From NCBI RefSeq assembly GCF_900120125.1, contig NZ_LT635546.1, positions 56,442 through 113,226 of the forward strand: a stretch of 56,785 nucleotides of DNA. The letters are read 5' to 3'. Of this stretch, positions 9,395 through 16,161 are shown one piece after another. The position numbers and the translations under genes were made by a program. Each line of letters opens with the position of its first letter. Position 1 is the first letter of the stretch. This DNA comes from Gemella massiliensis. GTDB lineage: Bacteria; Bacillota; Bacilli; Staphylococcales; Gemellaceae. Under the pieces are notes generated by a model. That model did not search any database. It saw only the letters and a list, made by a program, of their open reading frames with translations, and was not told where the DNA came from.

Positions 9395-10423
9395 ATGAGT
9401 ATGTATTTATTTGATGAACAACCTATCGTTGCAAATAAGACATTGGCAAGGGAAATAGGTTTAAACGAAGCTCTTATCTTACAACAAATAAACTATTGGA
9501 TAGAAATAAATAAGAAATCCGGCAATAACTTCTATGACGGAAGATATTGGACATATAACTCAATAAGAGCATGGCAGGAAAAAGATTTTGACTATATGAG
9601 TTTCGATACTGTAAAAAGAACCTTTGCGAAGTTGGAAAAGGCAGGTTTTCTACTCGTAGGGAACTACAATAAAGATCCAAGAGATAAAACAAAATGGTAC
9701 ACCATAAATACCGAAAAGCTGGAGGAACTTTATGCTGAAATTGAGAACAAAAAGAAAAAAGAAGAATTACAAGCCTTAGAAAAAGCTGTGCCTAATGCAT
9801 TAGGGCAAAATGCACCAATGGAAAAGTGCAAAATCCACCAATGCACAAGTGCAGATTGCACCGATGCAACAGAGCAAAATCTGCCAATGCAAAATGGCAA
9901 TATGCCCCAACCATTACCAGAGATTACTACAAATAATTCATCAAAGATTACTACAGATATTTCATCATATAATTCCACCCATCATTCCATCATAGATGCC
10001 GAGTATTCAGAACCAAGAAAAAGGATGGATGGAGAGGCGGAAATAGAAAACAAAAATATATATCAGAAATATTTAGATGAGTTAAGAACACAGACAGGCT
10101 ATTATGAACATCTTGAGTTGGGCAATAAATTTATAGTTAAAGACTTTGATGAGATATTAAAGATACTGGCAGATATTATGATACTTGATGATAGAGAGTT
10201 TGTTACAATCAATCAAACGAAGCTTCCGGCACATATAGTAAAAGAAAGATTTAGAAAACTTAGATCAGAGCATTTAGAGTATTTGTCAGATGTTATTAAG
10301 GAAAATGAATACAAGATTAGGAATATCAGAGCATTTGTCCTAACAGCAGCATATAATGCACCAAGCGGGATAGATGCACACTACTCTGCCCTTGTAAGTT
10401 ATGATATGAGAGGAGGATATTGA
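9395..10423 (+). CDS. DUF6017 replication-initiator-like protein
   Basis: A 342-residue protein. Residues 1-110 form a winged-helix domain of the RepA N-terminal type (EIGLNEALILQQINYWI; FDTVKRTFAKLEKAGFL), as in replication initiators of Gram-positive plasmids and ICEs. A low-complexity linker rich in Q, N, T and S (about 125-215) contains Cys-rich repeats (KCKIHQCTSADCTD). The C-terminal domain (about 225-342; LPAHIVKERFRKLRSEHLEYL; RNIRAFVLTAAYNAP) matches DUF6017 as found in Tn1549-type elements. It probably supports autonomous replication of the excised circle or controls the operon. AAAGGAGAGC precedes the ATG. It overlaps or abuts the next gene. Confidence 0.8.
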   Translation: MSMYLFDEQPIVANKTLAREIGLNEALILQQINYWIEINKKSGNNFYDGRYWTYNSIRAWQEKDFDYMSFDTVKRTFAKLEKAGFLLVGNYNKDPRDKTKWYTINTEKLEELYAEIENKKKKEELQALEKAVPNALGQNAPMEKCKIHQCTSADCTDATEQNLPMQNGNMPQPLPEITTNNSSKITTDISSYNSTHHSIIDAEYSEPRKRMDGEAEIENKNIYQKYLDELRTQTGYYEHLELGNKFIVKDFDEILKILADIMILDDREFVTINQTKLPAHIVKERFRKLRSEHLEYLSDVIKENEYKIRNIRAFVLTAAYNAPSGIDAHYSALVSYDMRGGY

Positions 10424-10425
10424 AT

Positions 10426-10911
10426 GTGGTTAACGAAGAAATTGCAAGAAAGACATTAAGCCTTGAAGTTAAGGCTGCTAAAGTAACAGGAAAACTTCTT
10501 TTAAATCTGTTGAAAAAACTGATAAAAGAAGCAGAGAAACTGGGAGGACTTGAAAAGCTCGTTAAAGTAAACGGAAATGAAGTCAAGCTCAAGGATATGG
10601 CGAAAAAAGGGCAACTGGAAGAAATACCGGTAGAAGAAGCGGAACTGAAAGAACTGAAAAAAGAGCTTAACAAATATGGTGTTAAGTTTTCGGTAATGAA
10701 AGATAAAGAAACAGGCAAATACTCCGTATTTTTCCAAGCCAAAGATATGAAAATGATGGAGAAAGCCTTTAAAAATGCCCTTGCAACATCAGAAAGAAAG
10801 GCTGAGAGGAAAGAGTCCATTCACAAAAATATTGAGAAGTTTAAGGAGATGGCAAAAAATACTGTTTCTAAGGATAAAGTTAAGAATAAACAAAAGGAGC
10901 AGAGCTTATGA
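10426..10911 (+). CDS. DUF3801 (PcfB-like) conjugation protein
   Basis: A 161-residue soluble, highly charged protein of the DUF3801/PcfB type, found beside VirD4 genes in Gram-positive conjugative elements. In enterococcal plasmid pCF10, PcfB helps present the relaxase to the coupling protein. The motif YGVKFSVMKDKETGKYSVFFQAKD (read here in two parts, about residues 85-110) is characteristic. The GTG at 10426 was chosen because GAGGAGG lies nine bases upstream; a TTG at 10420, overlapping the previous stop, is the alternative. The last codons overlap the start of the next gene by four bases. Confidence 0.78.
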   Translation: MVNEEIARKTLSLEVKAAKVTGKLLLNLLKKLIKEAEKLGGLEKLVKVNGNEVKLKDMAKKGQLEEIPVEEAELKELKKELNKYGVKFSVMKDKETGKYSVFFQAKDMKMMEKAFKNALATSERKAERKESIHKNIEKFKEMAKNTVSKDKVKNKQKEQSL

Positions 10912-11639
10912 GCAACTTAATAACATTTGAAAATATGGAATTCGGGAAACTCACTGTAATGGAAAAAGACGGTGAGTTTTTCTTTATCGGAAAAGAAGTA
11001 GCTGAAAAGCTTGGCTATTCAAACACGAGAGATGCTTTGGTAAGACATGTGGATATAGATGATAAAGCTGATGTCGTGTTTCACGACGGCAGGCAAAGAA
11101 GAAGTATGGTATCTATCAACGAGTCAGGATTATATTCTCTGATCCTATCTTCAAAGCTACCACAGGCAAAGGAATTTAAGAAGTGGATCACCACAGAGGT
11201 ATTGCCGAGTATTCGTAAGAATGGAGGATATATCAAAAATCAAGAAAAAATGAGCAATGAAGAAATATTGGCAAATGCGGTACTCCTTGCCAATCACCTG
11301 ATTGCTGAAAAAGAAAAAATCATAGAAGATTTAGAGCCGAAAGCCAAGTATTTTGATGAACTGGTGAATAACAATCTGCTAACCAACTTTAGAAACACAG
11401 CAAAAGAGCTTCATATCCCACAAAAGGTATTTATTCAATTCCTCTTAGAGAAGGAACTCATTTACAGAGATAAGAAAAACAGACTTCTACCCTATGCTAA
11501 GAACAATAAGGGATATTTTGAAGTAAAGGAATGGTGTAGAAACGATAATGATGCAGTGGGCATTCAAACCTTTATAACACCTAAAGGAAGACACTTTCTT
11601 TTACTCTTGATTGGAGGTGAAAAGACTCGTGATAAATAA
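10908..11639 (+). CDS. BRO-N/KilAC antirepressor-like protein
   Basis: The 243-residue protein combines an N-terminal BRO domain (residues about 1-110; FFFIGKEVAEKLGYSNTRDA; SINESGLYSLILSSKLPQAK; TTEVLPSIRKNGGY) and a C-terminal KilAC domain (about 125-240; FRNTAKELHIPQKVFIQFLL). The domains are typical of phage antirepressors that bind DNA and relieve repression. In ICEs of this type such genes often lie in the early transfer operon. It overlaps the upstream gene through ATGA and the VirD4 gene downstream by 11 bases, so translational coupling is likely. The target operator is unknown. Confidence 0.85.
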   Translation: MSNLITFENMEFGKLTVMEKDGEFFFIGKEVAEKLGYSNTRDALVRHVDIDDKADVVFHDGRQRRSMVSINESGLYSLILSSKLPQAKEFKKWITTEVLPSIRKNGGYIKNQEKMSNEEILANAVLLANHLIAEKEKIIEDLEPKAKYFDELVNNNLLTNFRNTAKELHIPQKVFIQFLLEKELIYRDKKNRLLPYAKNNKGYFEVKEWCRNDNDAVGIQTFITPKGRHFLLLLIGGEKTRDK

Positions 11640-13410
11640 GATATTAAAAGACATCAAAGGCTTATTCAAGGTGCAGGATAAGGCAAAGTTTCTAAAGCAG
11701 AACATTCCCTATCTTGCATTTTTCTATTTAGGCAATATCTTTTCTCATCATGTGAGAAGCTATACTGGCGGAGATGTGATTGACAGGATATTTCAAGGAA
11801 TACTTGAGCTTAATACAATGAGTTTTATCCCAAGCATACATCTTATTGATATACTGGTAGGAGTTGGAGTAGCAGCCTTAATTAAATTTATTGTCTATAC
11901 CAAAGGAAAGAATGCCAAGAAGTTTAGGCAAGGCAGAGAGTACGGCTCGGCAAGATGGGGAAATAAAAAAGATATCGAGCCATATATGGATGAAAAGTTT
12001 CAAAACAATATCTTGCTTACTCAAACCGAAAGACTGACAATGAACGGCAGACCTAAAAATCCAAAGTATGCAAGAAATAAGAATGTACTTGTGATAGGAG
12101 GATCAGGAAGTGGTAAGACTCGATTTTTTGTAAAACCCAACCTTATGCAAATGCACAGTAGCTATTGTGTAACTGATCCCAAAGGAACGATAGTCCTTGA
12201 GTGTGGCAAAATGCTTGAAGATAACGGATATGAGATAAAAATTTTAAATACCATCAACTTCAAAAAAAGCATGAAATACAATCCATTTGCCTATATCCGT
12301 TCTGAGAAAGACATTCTGAAATTGGTGCAGACAATCATAGCAAACACGAAAGGAGAGGGCGAAAAAGTAGGTGAGGATTTTTGGGTAAAAGCCGAGAAAC
12401 TCTACTATACAGCACTTATCGGATATATCTTCTATGAAGCTCCAAAGGAAGAAAAGAACTTCGCTACTCTCCTTGATATGATAGACGCTTCAGAAGTCAG
12501 AGAAGATGATGAAACCTATATGAATCCGATAGACAGACTCTTTGAAGCATTAGAAAAGAAAGAGCCTACACATTTTGCGGTGAAACAATATAAGAAGTAC
12601 AAATTGGCTGCGGGAAAAACTGCGAAATCTATCCTTATAAGCTGCGGTGCAAGGCTTGCTCCATTTGACATTCAGGAACTTAGGGACTTGATGCAAGAAG
12701 ATGAATTGGAACTGGATACTCTTGGTGATAGAAAGACTGCCCTCTTTGTTATTATATCCGATACCGATGATACTTTTAACTTTGTAGTGTCCATTATGTA
12801 CTCGCAGTTATTTAATCTTTTATGTGATAAAGCGGATGATGTATATGGTGGCAGGCTTCCTGTCCATGTGCGATGCCTGCTTGACGAATTTGCAAATATC
12901 GGCTTAATTCCAAAGTTTGAGAAGCTGATTGCAACCATCAGAAGTAGAGAGATTTCAGCAAGTATAATACTTCAAGCACAATCTCAGCTAAAGGCAATCT
13001 ACAAGGATAACGCCGATACAATTGTAGGTAATTGTGATAGTACCCTATTTTTAGGCGGAAAAGAGAAAACAACTCTAAAAGAGCTATCAGAAACGCTTGG
13101 TAAGGAAACCATAGACCTATATAATACTTCTGAAACAAGGAGCAATCAAAAGAGTTTCGGATTAAATTATCAAAAGACGGGGAAAGAGCTGATGAGTCAG
13201 GACGAAATAACAGTAATGGACGGCAGTAAATGTATCTTTCAACTTCGTGGTGTTCGCCCTTTCCTATCGGATAAATTTGATATTACAAAGCACAAGAACT
13301 ATAAGCTACTTGAGGATTATGATAAAAAGAACCTGTTTGATATAGAAAGCTATATGAAAAGAAGGGGCAAGGCTAAACTAAATAAGAATACGGTTATTAT
13401 GAAGTTATAG
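11629..13410 (+). CDS. Type IV coupling protein (VirD4/TraG family)
   Basis: This 593-residue membrane ATPase links the relaxosome to the mating channel. Two N-terminal membrane segments (about residues 16-36 and 65-90) precede the ATPase. Walker A is GGSGSGKT (about 156-163), and the Walker B region LLDEFANIG (about 413-421) is followed by IATIRSREISASIILQAQSQ, as in TraG proteins. A GTG at 11629 was chosen as start, with GGAGG 11 bases upstream; TTG 11611 and GTG 11617 are other in-frame options. It overlaps the preceding gene. The product is expected to hexamerise at the inner face of the membrane. Confidence 0.92.
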   Translation: MINKILKDIKGLFKVQDKAKFLKQNIPYLAFFYLGNIFSHHVRSYTGGDVIDRIFQGILELNTMSFIPSIHLIDILVGVGVAALIKFIVYTKGKNAKKFRQGREYGSARWGNKKDIEPYMDEKFQNNILLTQTERLTMNGRPKNPKYARNKNVLVIGGSGSGKTRFFVKPNLMQMHSSYCVTDPKGTIVLECGKMLEDNGYEIKILNTINFKKSMKYNPFAYIRSEKDILKLVQTIIANTKGEGEKVGEDFWVKAEKLYYTALIGYIFYEAPKEEKNFATLLDMIDASEVREDDETYMNPIDRLFEALEKKEPTHFAVKQYKKYKLAAGKTAKSILISCGARLAPFDIQELRDLMQEDELELDTLGDRKTALFVIISDTDDTFNFVVSIMYSQLFNLLCDKADDVYGGRLPVHVRCLLDEFANIGLIPKFEKLIATIRSREISASIILQAQSQLKAIYKDNADTIVGNCDSTLFLGGKEKTTLKELSETLGKETIDLYNTSETRSNQKSFGLNYQKTGKELMSQDEITVMDGSKCIFQLRGVRPFLSDKFDITKHKNYKLLEDYDKKNLFDIESYMKRRGKAKLNKNTVIMKL

Positions 13411-13473
13411 CTGTTAGATATTATTTGCATTTGGTATAATAATCAAAGAGAAATACACAAGGAGGAAACATTA

Positions 13474-13911
13474 TTGAACGATAAAGAACTGATAGGAAAA
13501 GTTCATTCATCTATGTATCACCAATTAAAAAGAAAAGGATATGCAACAGCAGTAGATGTGCTTATGGATTTGGAAATACTTTCAAAGACCGACTATGAAC
13601 TTTGGAGAAATGGAAAAGTTTTGTATTTGGAAAAAGTATGCAAGGTCAATCTTAAAAAATTGTCTACAATACTGCATGAAATGAGGGTATATGCAAAGAA
13701 AGGAAATCTAAAACCGTCGTTTTGTGTATATAAGAAATGGGCGGTTAAGAAAAAGAACGGGCAAGGGAAAAAGCCGGTTATTAAACTACGGTTTAGCAAA
13801 AGTGGTTCTGAAGATATTGAAAAATGGTATGCTACTCACTTTGTAGACACGAAGAAGATAGAAAAGATAAAAGAAGAAAAACAAGTAAATAACAGTGATG
13901 ATAAGCAGTAA
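13474..13911 (+). CDS. Conserved ICE protein of unknown function
   Basis: The 145-residue basic protein starts with TTG, preceded by AAGGAGG. It is predicted soluble: an alpha-helical N-terminal half (HQLKRKGYATAVDVLMDLEI) and a lysine-rich C-terminal half (KKWAVKKKNGQGKKPVIKLR) that suggests nucleic-acid contact. I do not recognise a family. It has its own possible promoter (TATAAT at 13435-13440) after the VirD4 gene and its own terminator overlapping the stop codon, so it is likely a separate unit within the transfer region. Confidence 0.7.
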   Translation: MNDKELIGKVHSSMYHQLKRKGYATAVDVLMDLEILSKTDYELWRNGKVLYLEKVCKVNLKKLSTILHEMRVYAKKGNLKPSFCVYKKWAVKKKNGQGKKPVIKLRFSKSGSEDIEKWYATHFVDTKKIEKIKEEKQVNNSDDKQ

Positions 13912-13938
13912 GTCTAAAAATAGATTTGCTGCTTTTTT
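13904..13938 (+). terminator. Terminator overlapping the stop of the 13474-13911 gene
   Basis: AGCAG/CTGCT arms with inner GTCTA/TAGAT pairing, followed by TTTTTT, span 13904-13938. Confidence 0.65.
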
Positions 13939-13960
13939 CATGTAAAAAGCAGGAGGAAAG

Positions 13961-14054
13961 ATGATAAGGATAAGAAATCCCACTTAACAGGCAGGAAAAA
14001 TTTAATATCGAGGTTGTGAAGCGATTGGAAAATAAAACTTTCAGTCGTTTTTTT
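13961..14054 (+). promoter_or_regulatory. Possible leader peptide plus attenuator before ssb
   Basis: A nine-codon frame (MIRIRNPT, 13961-13987) has a strong AGGAGGAAAG ribosome-binding site. It is followed by a hairpin (about 14022-14049, CGATTGGAAA with TTTCAGTCG) and a T run, 30 bp before the ssb ribosome-binding site. The layout of leader frame then terminator fits attenuation control of the downstream transfer operon, but no experiment is implied by the sequence alone. Confidence 0.4.
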
Positions 14055-14082
14055 ATTGAAAAGAAAAAGGAGATAAAGACAA

Positions 14083-14394
14083 ATGAAGCAGGAAATGATT
14101 AACATCAATGCCAACTTGGTTGCAGAGCCTACTTTTTCAAGTTTTGAAAAAGATGAGGAAACAGTAGAAGTTGCAAACTTTACTCTTGTAAAAAAATACG
14201 GGAAAGGCAAGGAGTACATCAACTGTGCAGCCTATGGCGAGAAGGCAGAAACAGCAAAAGACTTTGAAAAAGGCGATCTCATTCATATCTTTGGATATTT
14301 CAAAGAGCGTGAAAAAGACGGTAAGACTTACAAAAACTTTGTAGTAAAGTCATACAACAAAATTGAGAAGAAAGAAAATAGGGAGGAAGAATAA
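14083..14394 (+). CDS. ssb: Single-stranded DNA-binding protein, ICE-encoded
   Basis: A compact 103-residue OB-fold protein (VANFTLVKKYGKGKEYINCA, then a GDLIHIFGYFKEREKDGK segment), shorter than chromosomal SSB because it lacks the acidic C-terminal tail used to recruit partners. It would coat the single-stranded transfer DNA or assist rolling-circle replication. AAAAGGAGA precedes the ATG. It leads a tightly packed operon: the Maff2 gene starts one base after its stop. A second, longer SSB-like protein is encoded at 35594. Confidence 0.82.
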   Translation: MKQEMININANLVAEPTFSSFEKDEETVEVANFTLVKKYGKGKEYINCAAYGEKAETAKDFEKGDLIHIFGYFKEREKDGKTYKNFVVKSYNKIEKKENREEE

Positions 14395-14395
14395 A

Positions 14396-14611
14396 ATGGA
14401 ATTTTTTACACAGGCGGTAGATGTATTAAAAATATTAGTTATGGCGGTAGGTGCAGGACTTGGTGCATGGGGAGTTATCAACCTGATGGAAGGGTACGGT
14501 AATGACAATCCCGGAGCAAAATCACAAGGTATAAAGCAGCTTATGGCTGGAGGAGGTATTGTTCTTATAGGCTTAAAGCTTATTCCGCTACTTGCAAATC
14601 TTTTGAAGTAA
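14396..14611 (+). CDS. Maff2 family protein (VirB2-like small membrane protein)
   Basis: A 71-residue protein with two membrane helices (about residues 8-30 and 47-68), separated by a polar loop (MEGYGNDNPGAKSQGIKQLM). It belongs to the Maff2 family of mobile elements and occupies the position of a VirB2/TrbC pilin-like subunit in the transfer operon. The ATG at 14396 was chosen over an upstream in-frame ATG inside ssb because GGGAGGAAG lies nine bases before it. Confidence 0.88.
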   Translation: MEFFTQAVDVLKILVMAVGAGLGAWGVINLMEGYGNDNPGAKSQGIKQLMAGGGIVLIGLKLIPLLANLLK

Positions 14612-14621
14612 GGAGAAATCT

Positions 14622-15485
14622 ATGTTTGGTATTTTCGATAAGATAGAAGAATTTTTCAGAGAACTTCTGCTCGGAGGTATCAAGGCAAACTTAGAGTCCA
14701 TGTTTCTTGACATAAACAATCAGGTAAACAGCGTTGCAGCAGATGTAGGAAAGACACCTATGGGGTGGAACGGAGAAGTATTCAGCTTTATTAAAAATAT
14801 TAATGACTCCGTTATTATTCCCATAGCAGGGCTAATAATAACGGCAGTCCTTTGTATCGAGCTTATCAATATGGTCATGCAAAAGAACAATATGCACGAT
14901 ACGGACACCTTTGAGTTTTTCAAATACATCATCAAGATGTGGATTGCTGTATGGTTAGTATCTCATGCCTTTGAGTTTTCAATGGCGGTTTTTGATGTTG
15001 CACAAAGTATGGTAAACAAGGCGGCAGGGGTAATCAACACCTCTGCCACCGTTTCCGGAGATCAGATTGTTCAGATGGTGGATGCCCTAAAGGATAAAGG
15101 ACTGGGTGAGCTTTTAATGATTCTGTTTGAAATCTCACTTGTAAAAGTTGCAATACAGGCAATATCCATCGTGATTATGCTTGTAGTTTATGGAAGAATG
15201 TTTGAAATCTATGTGTACTCATCTGTTTCAGCCATTCCTTTTGCGACGATGGGAAACAAAGAATGGGGGCAGATAGGAACAAACTACATCAAAGGACTGT
15301 TTGCTTTAGGGCTTCAGGGATTGATTCTAATGGTTTGTCTTGGAATTTATGCAGTATTGGTTAAAACGATAAACTTTACGGACATACACACGAGCATATT
15401 TATGGTACTCGGATATGCCGTATTACTGGGACTGATGATGTTAAAGAGCGGAACACTTGCAAAAAGCGTGATGAACTCGCATTAA
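14622..15485 (+). CDS. VirB6/TrbL-like channel membrane protein
   Basis: A 287-residue polytopic protein with about six membrane segments (near residues 58-85, 105-125, 165-195, 205-220, 230-255 and 258-280). It has the size and topology of the VirB6-like component of Gram-positive type IV secretion systems and lies between the Maff2 and PrgI genes, as in Tn1549/CTn elements. It probably forms part of the inner-membrane channel. AAGGAGAAATCT precedes the ATG. Confidence 0.82.
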   Translation: MFGIFDKIEEFFRELLLGGIKANLESMFLDINNQVNSVAADVGKTPMGWNGEVFSFIKNINDSVIIPIAGLIITAVLCIELINMVMQKNNMHDTDTFEFFKYIIKMWIAVWLVSHAFEFSMAVFDVAQSMVNKAAGVINTSATVSGDQIVQMVDALKDKGLGELLMILFEISLVKVAIQAISIVIMLVVYGRMFEIYVYSSVSAIPFATMGNKEWGQIGTNYIKGLFALGLQGLILMVCLGIYAVLVKTINFTDIHTSIFMVLGYAVLLGLMMLKSGTLAKSVMNSH

Positions 15486-15495
15486 GGAGGATAAG

Positions 15496-15768
15496 ATGAA
15501 AACAACAGAAAATAAAGAAAGACTCTTTTTATCTGTGGAAGTTTTCCTTGCAGGATTTGCAGTAGCTTTTACTGCACTAAACAGGAGAAAACTAAGCAGA
15601 CTGGAGAAAAAGATTGATACTGTCAAAAGAGACAGCAATTCCATTTTGATGTTTCAAAGTGAGAAAAATAATGAGATGGAAAGAGAAATCGAAGAAGTAA
15701 GGGACGAAGTTTCAAGCGTATATGGACATATAGAGGAACTTTTGAGAATAAAGGAAGATGGGAGGTAG
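15496..15768 (+). CDS. Small membrane-anchored coiled-coil protein
   Basis: A 90-residue protein with one membrane segment (about residues 11-29, LSVEVFLAGFAVAFTAL) and a long charged helix (about 33-85) with coiled-coil character. It sits inside the transfer operon between the VirB6-like and PrgI genes, three bases from the latter. The family is not recognised. The topology suggests a bitopic accessory component of the mating channel. AAGGAGGATAAG precedes the ATG. Confidence 0.7.
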   Translation: MKTTENKERLFLSVEVFLAGFAVAFTALNRRKLSRLEKKIDTVKRDSNSILMFQSEKNNEMEREIEEVRDEVSSVYGHIEELLRIKEDGR

Positions 15769-15771
15769 CTT

Positions 15772-16161
15772 ATGGCGTATGTACCCATCCCAAAAGATTT
15801 AAATAAAGTTAAAACAAAAGTTGCTTTTAATCTTACCAAAAGACAGCTCATAGGATTCAGCGTTGCAGGACTGATAGGAATCCCCGTATATATCTTTACA
15901 AGGAAATTTGTACCAAATGATATAGCAGTCATACTTCTTATTGTATCAACGCTTCCTATATTTTTCGCAACTCTTTTTGAAAAAGACGGACTGCCCTTTG
16001 AAAAGTATTTTAAGCATATCTATTTACACAAGTTTTATCAGCCTATGAAGCGTGTGAGAAAGGAGGTTTACCTTGAACAGCAAAAGAAAAATTCAGCAGA
16101 TAAAGTTAGAAAGAAACAAAAAGGCACTGAAAAGTCAAAAAAAGGACTTAAAGCAAAATAA
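15772..16161 (+). CDS. PrgI family protein (VirB3-like)
   Basis: A 129-residue protein with the PrgI signature: N-terminal VPIPKDLNKVKTKVAFNLTK, two membrane helices (residues about 28-46 and 52-70), then KDGLPFEKYFKHIYLHKF. PrgI/VirB3 proteins anchor the VirB4 ATPase at the membrane. Its 3' end overlaps the VirB4-like gene by 89 bases in another frame, and its basic tail (KKQKGTEKSKKGLKAK) is encoded within the overlap. The ribosome-binding site GGGAGGTAG precedes the ATG. Confidence 0.88.
   Translation: MAYVPIPKDLNKVKTKVAFNLTKRQLIGFSVAGLIGIPVYIFTRKFVPNDIAVILLIVSTLPIFFATLFEKDGLPFEKYFKHIYLHKFYQPMKRVRKEVYLEQQKKNSADKVRKKQKGTEKSKKGLKAK

Noticed and set aside
10326-10820. 164-codon minus-strand frame rich in Ser and Phe
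   Set aside because: It is antisense to the DUF6017 and DUF3801 genes, has no ribosome-binding site and shows the composition of a mirror of lysine-rich coding sequence.
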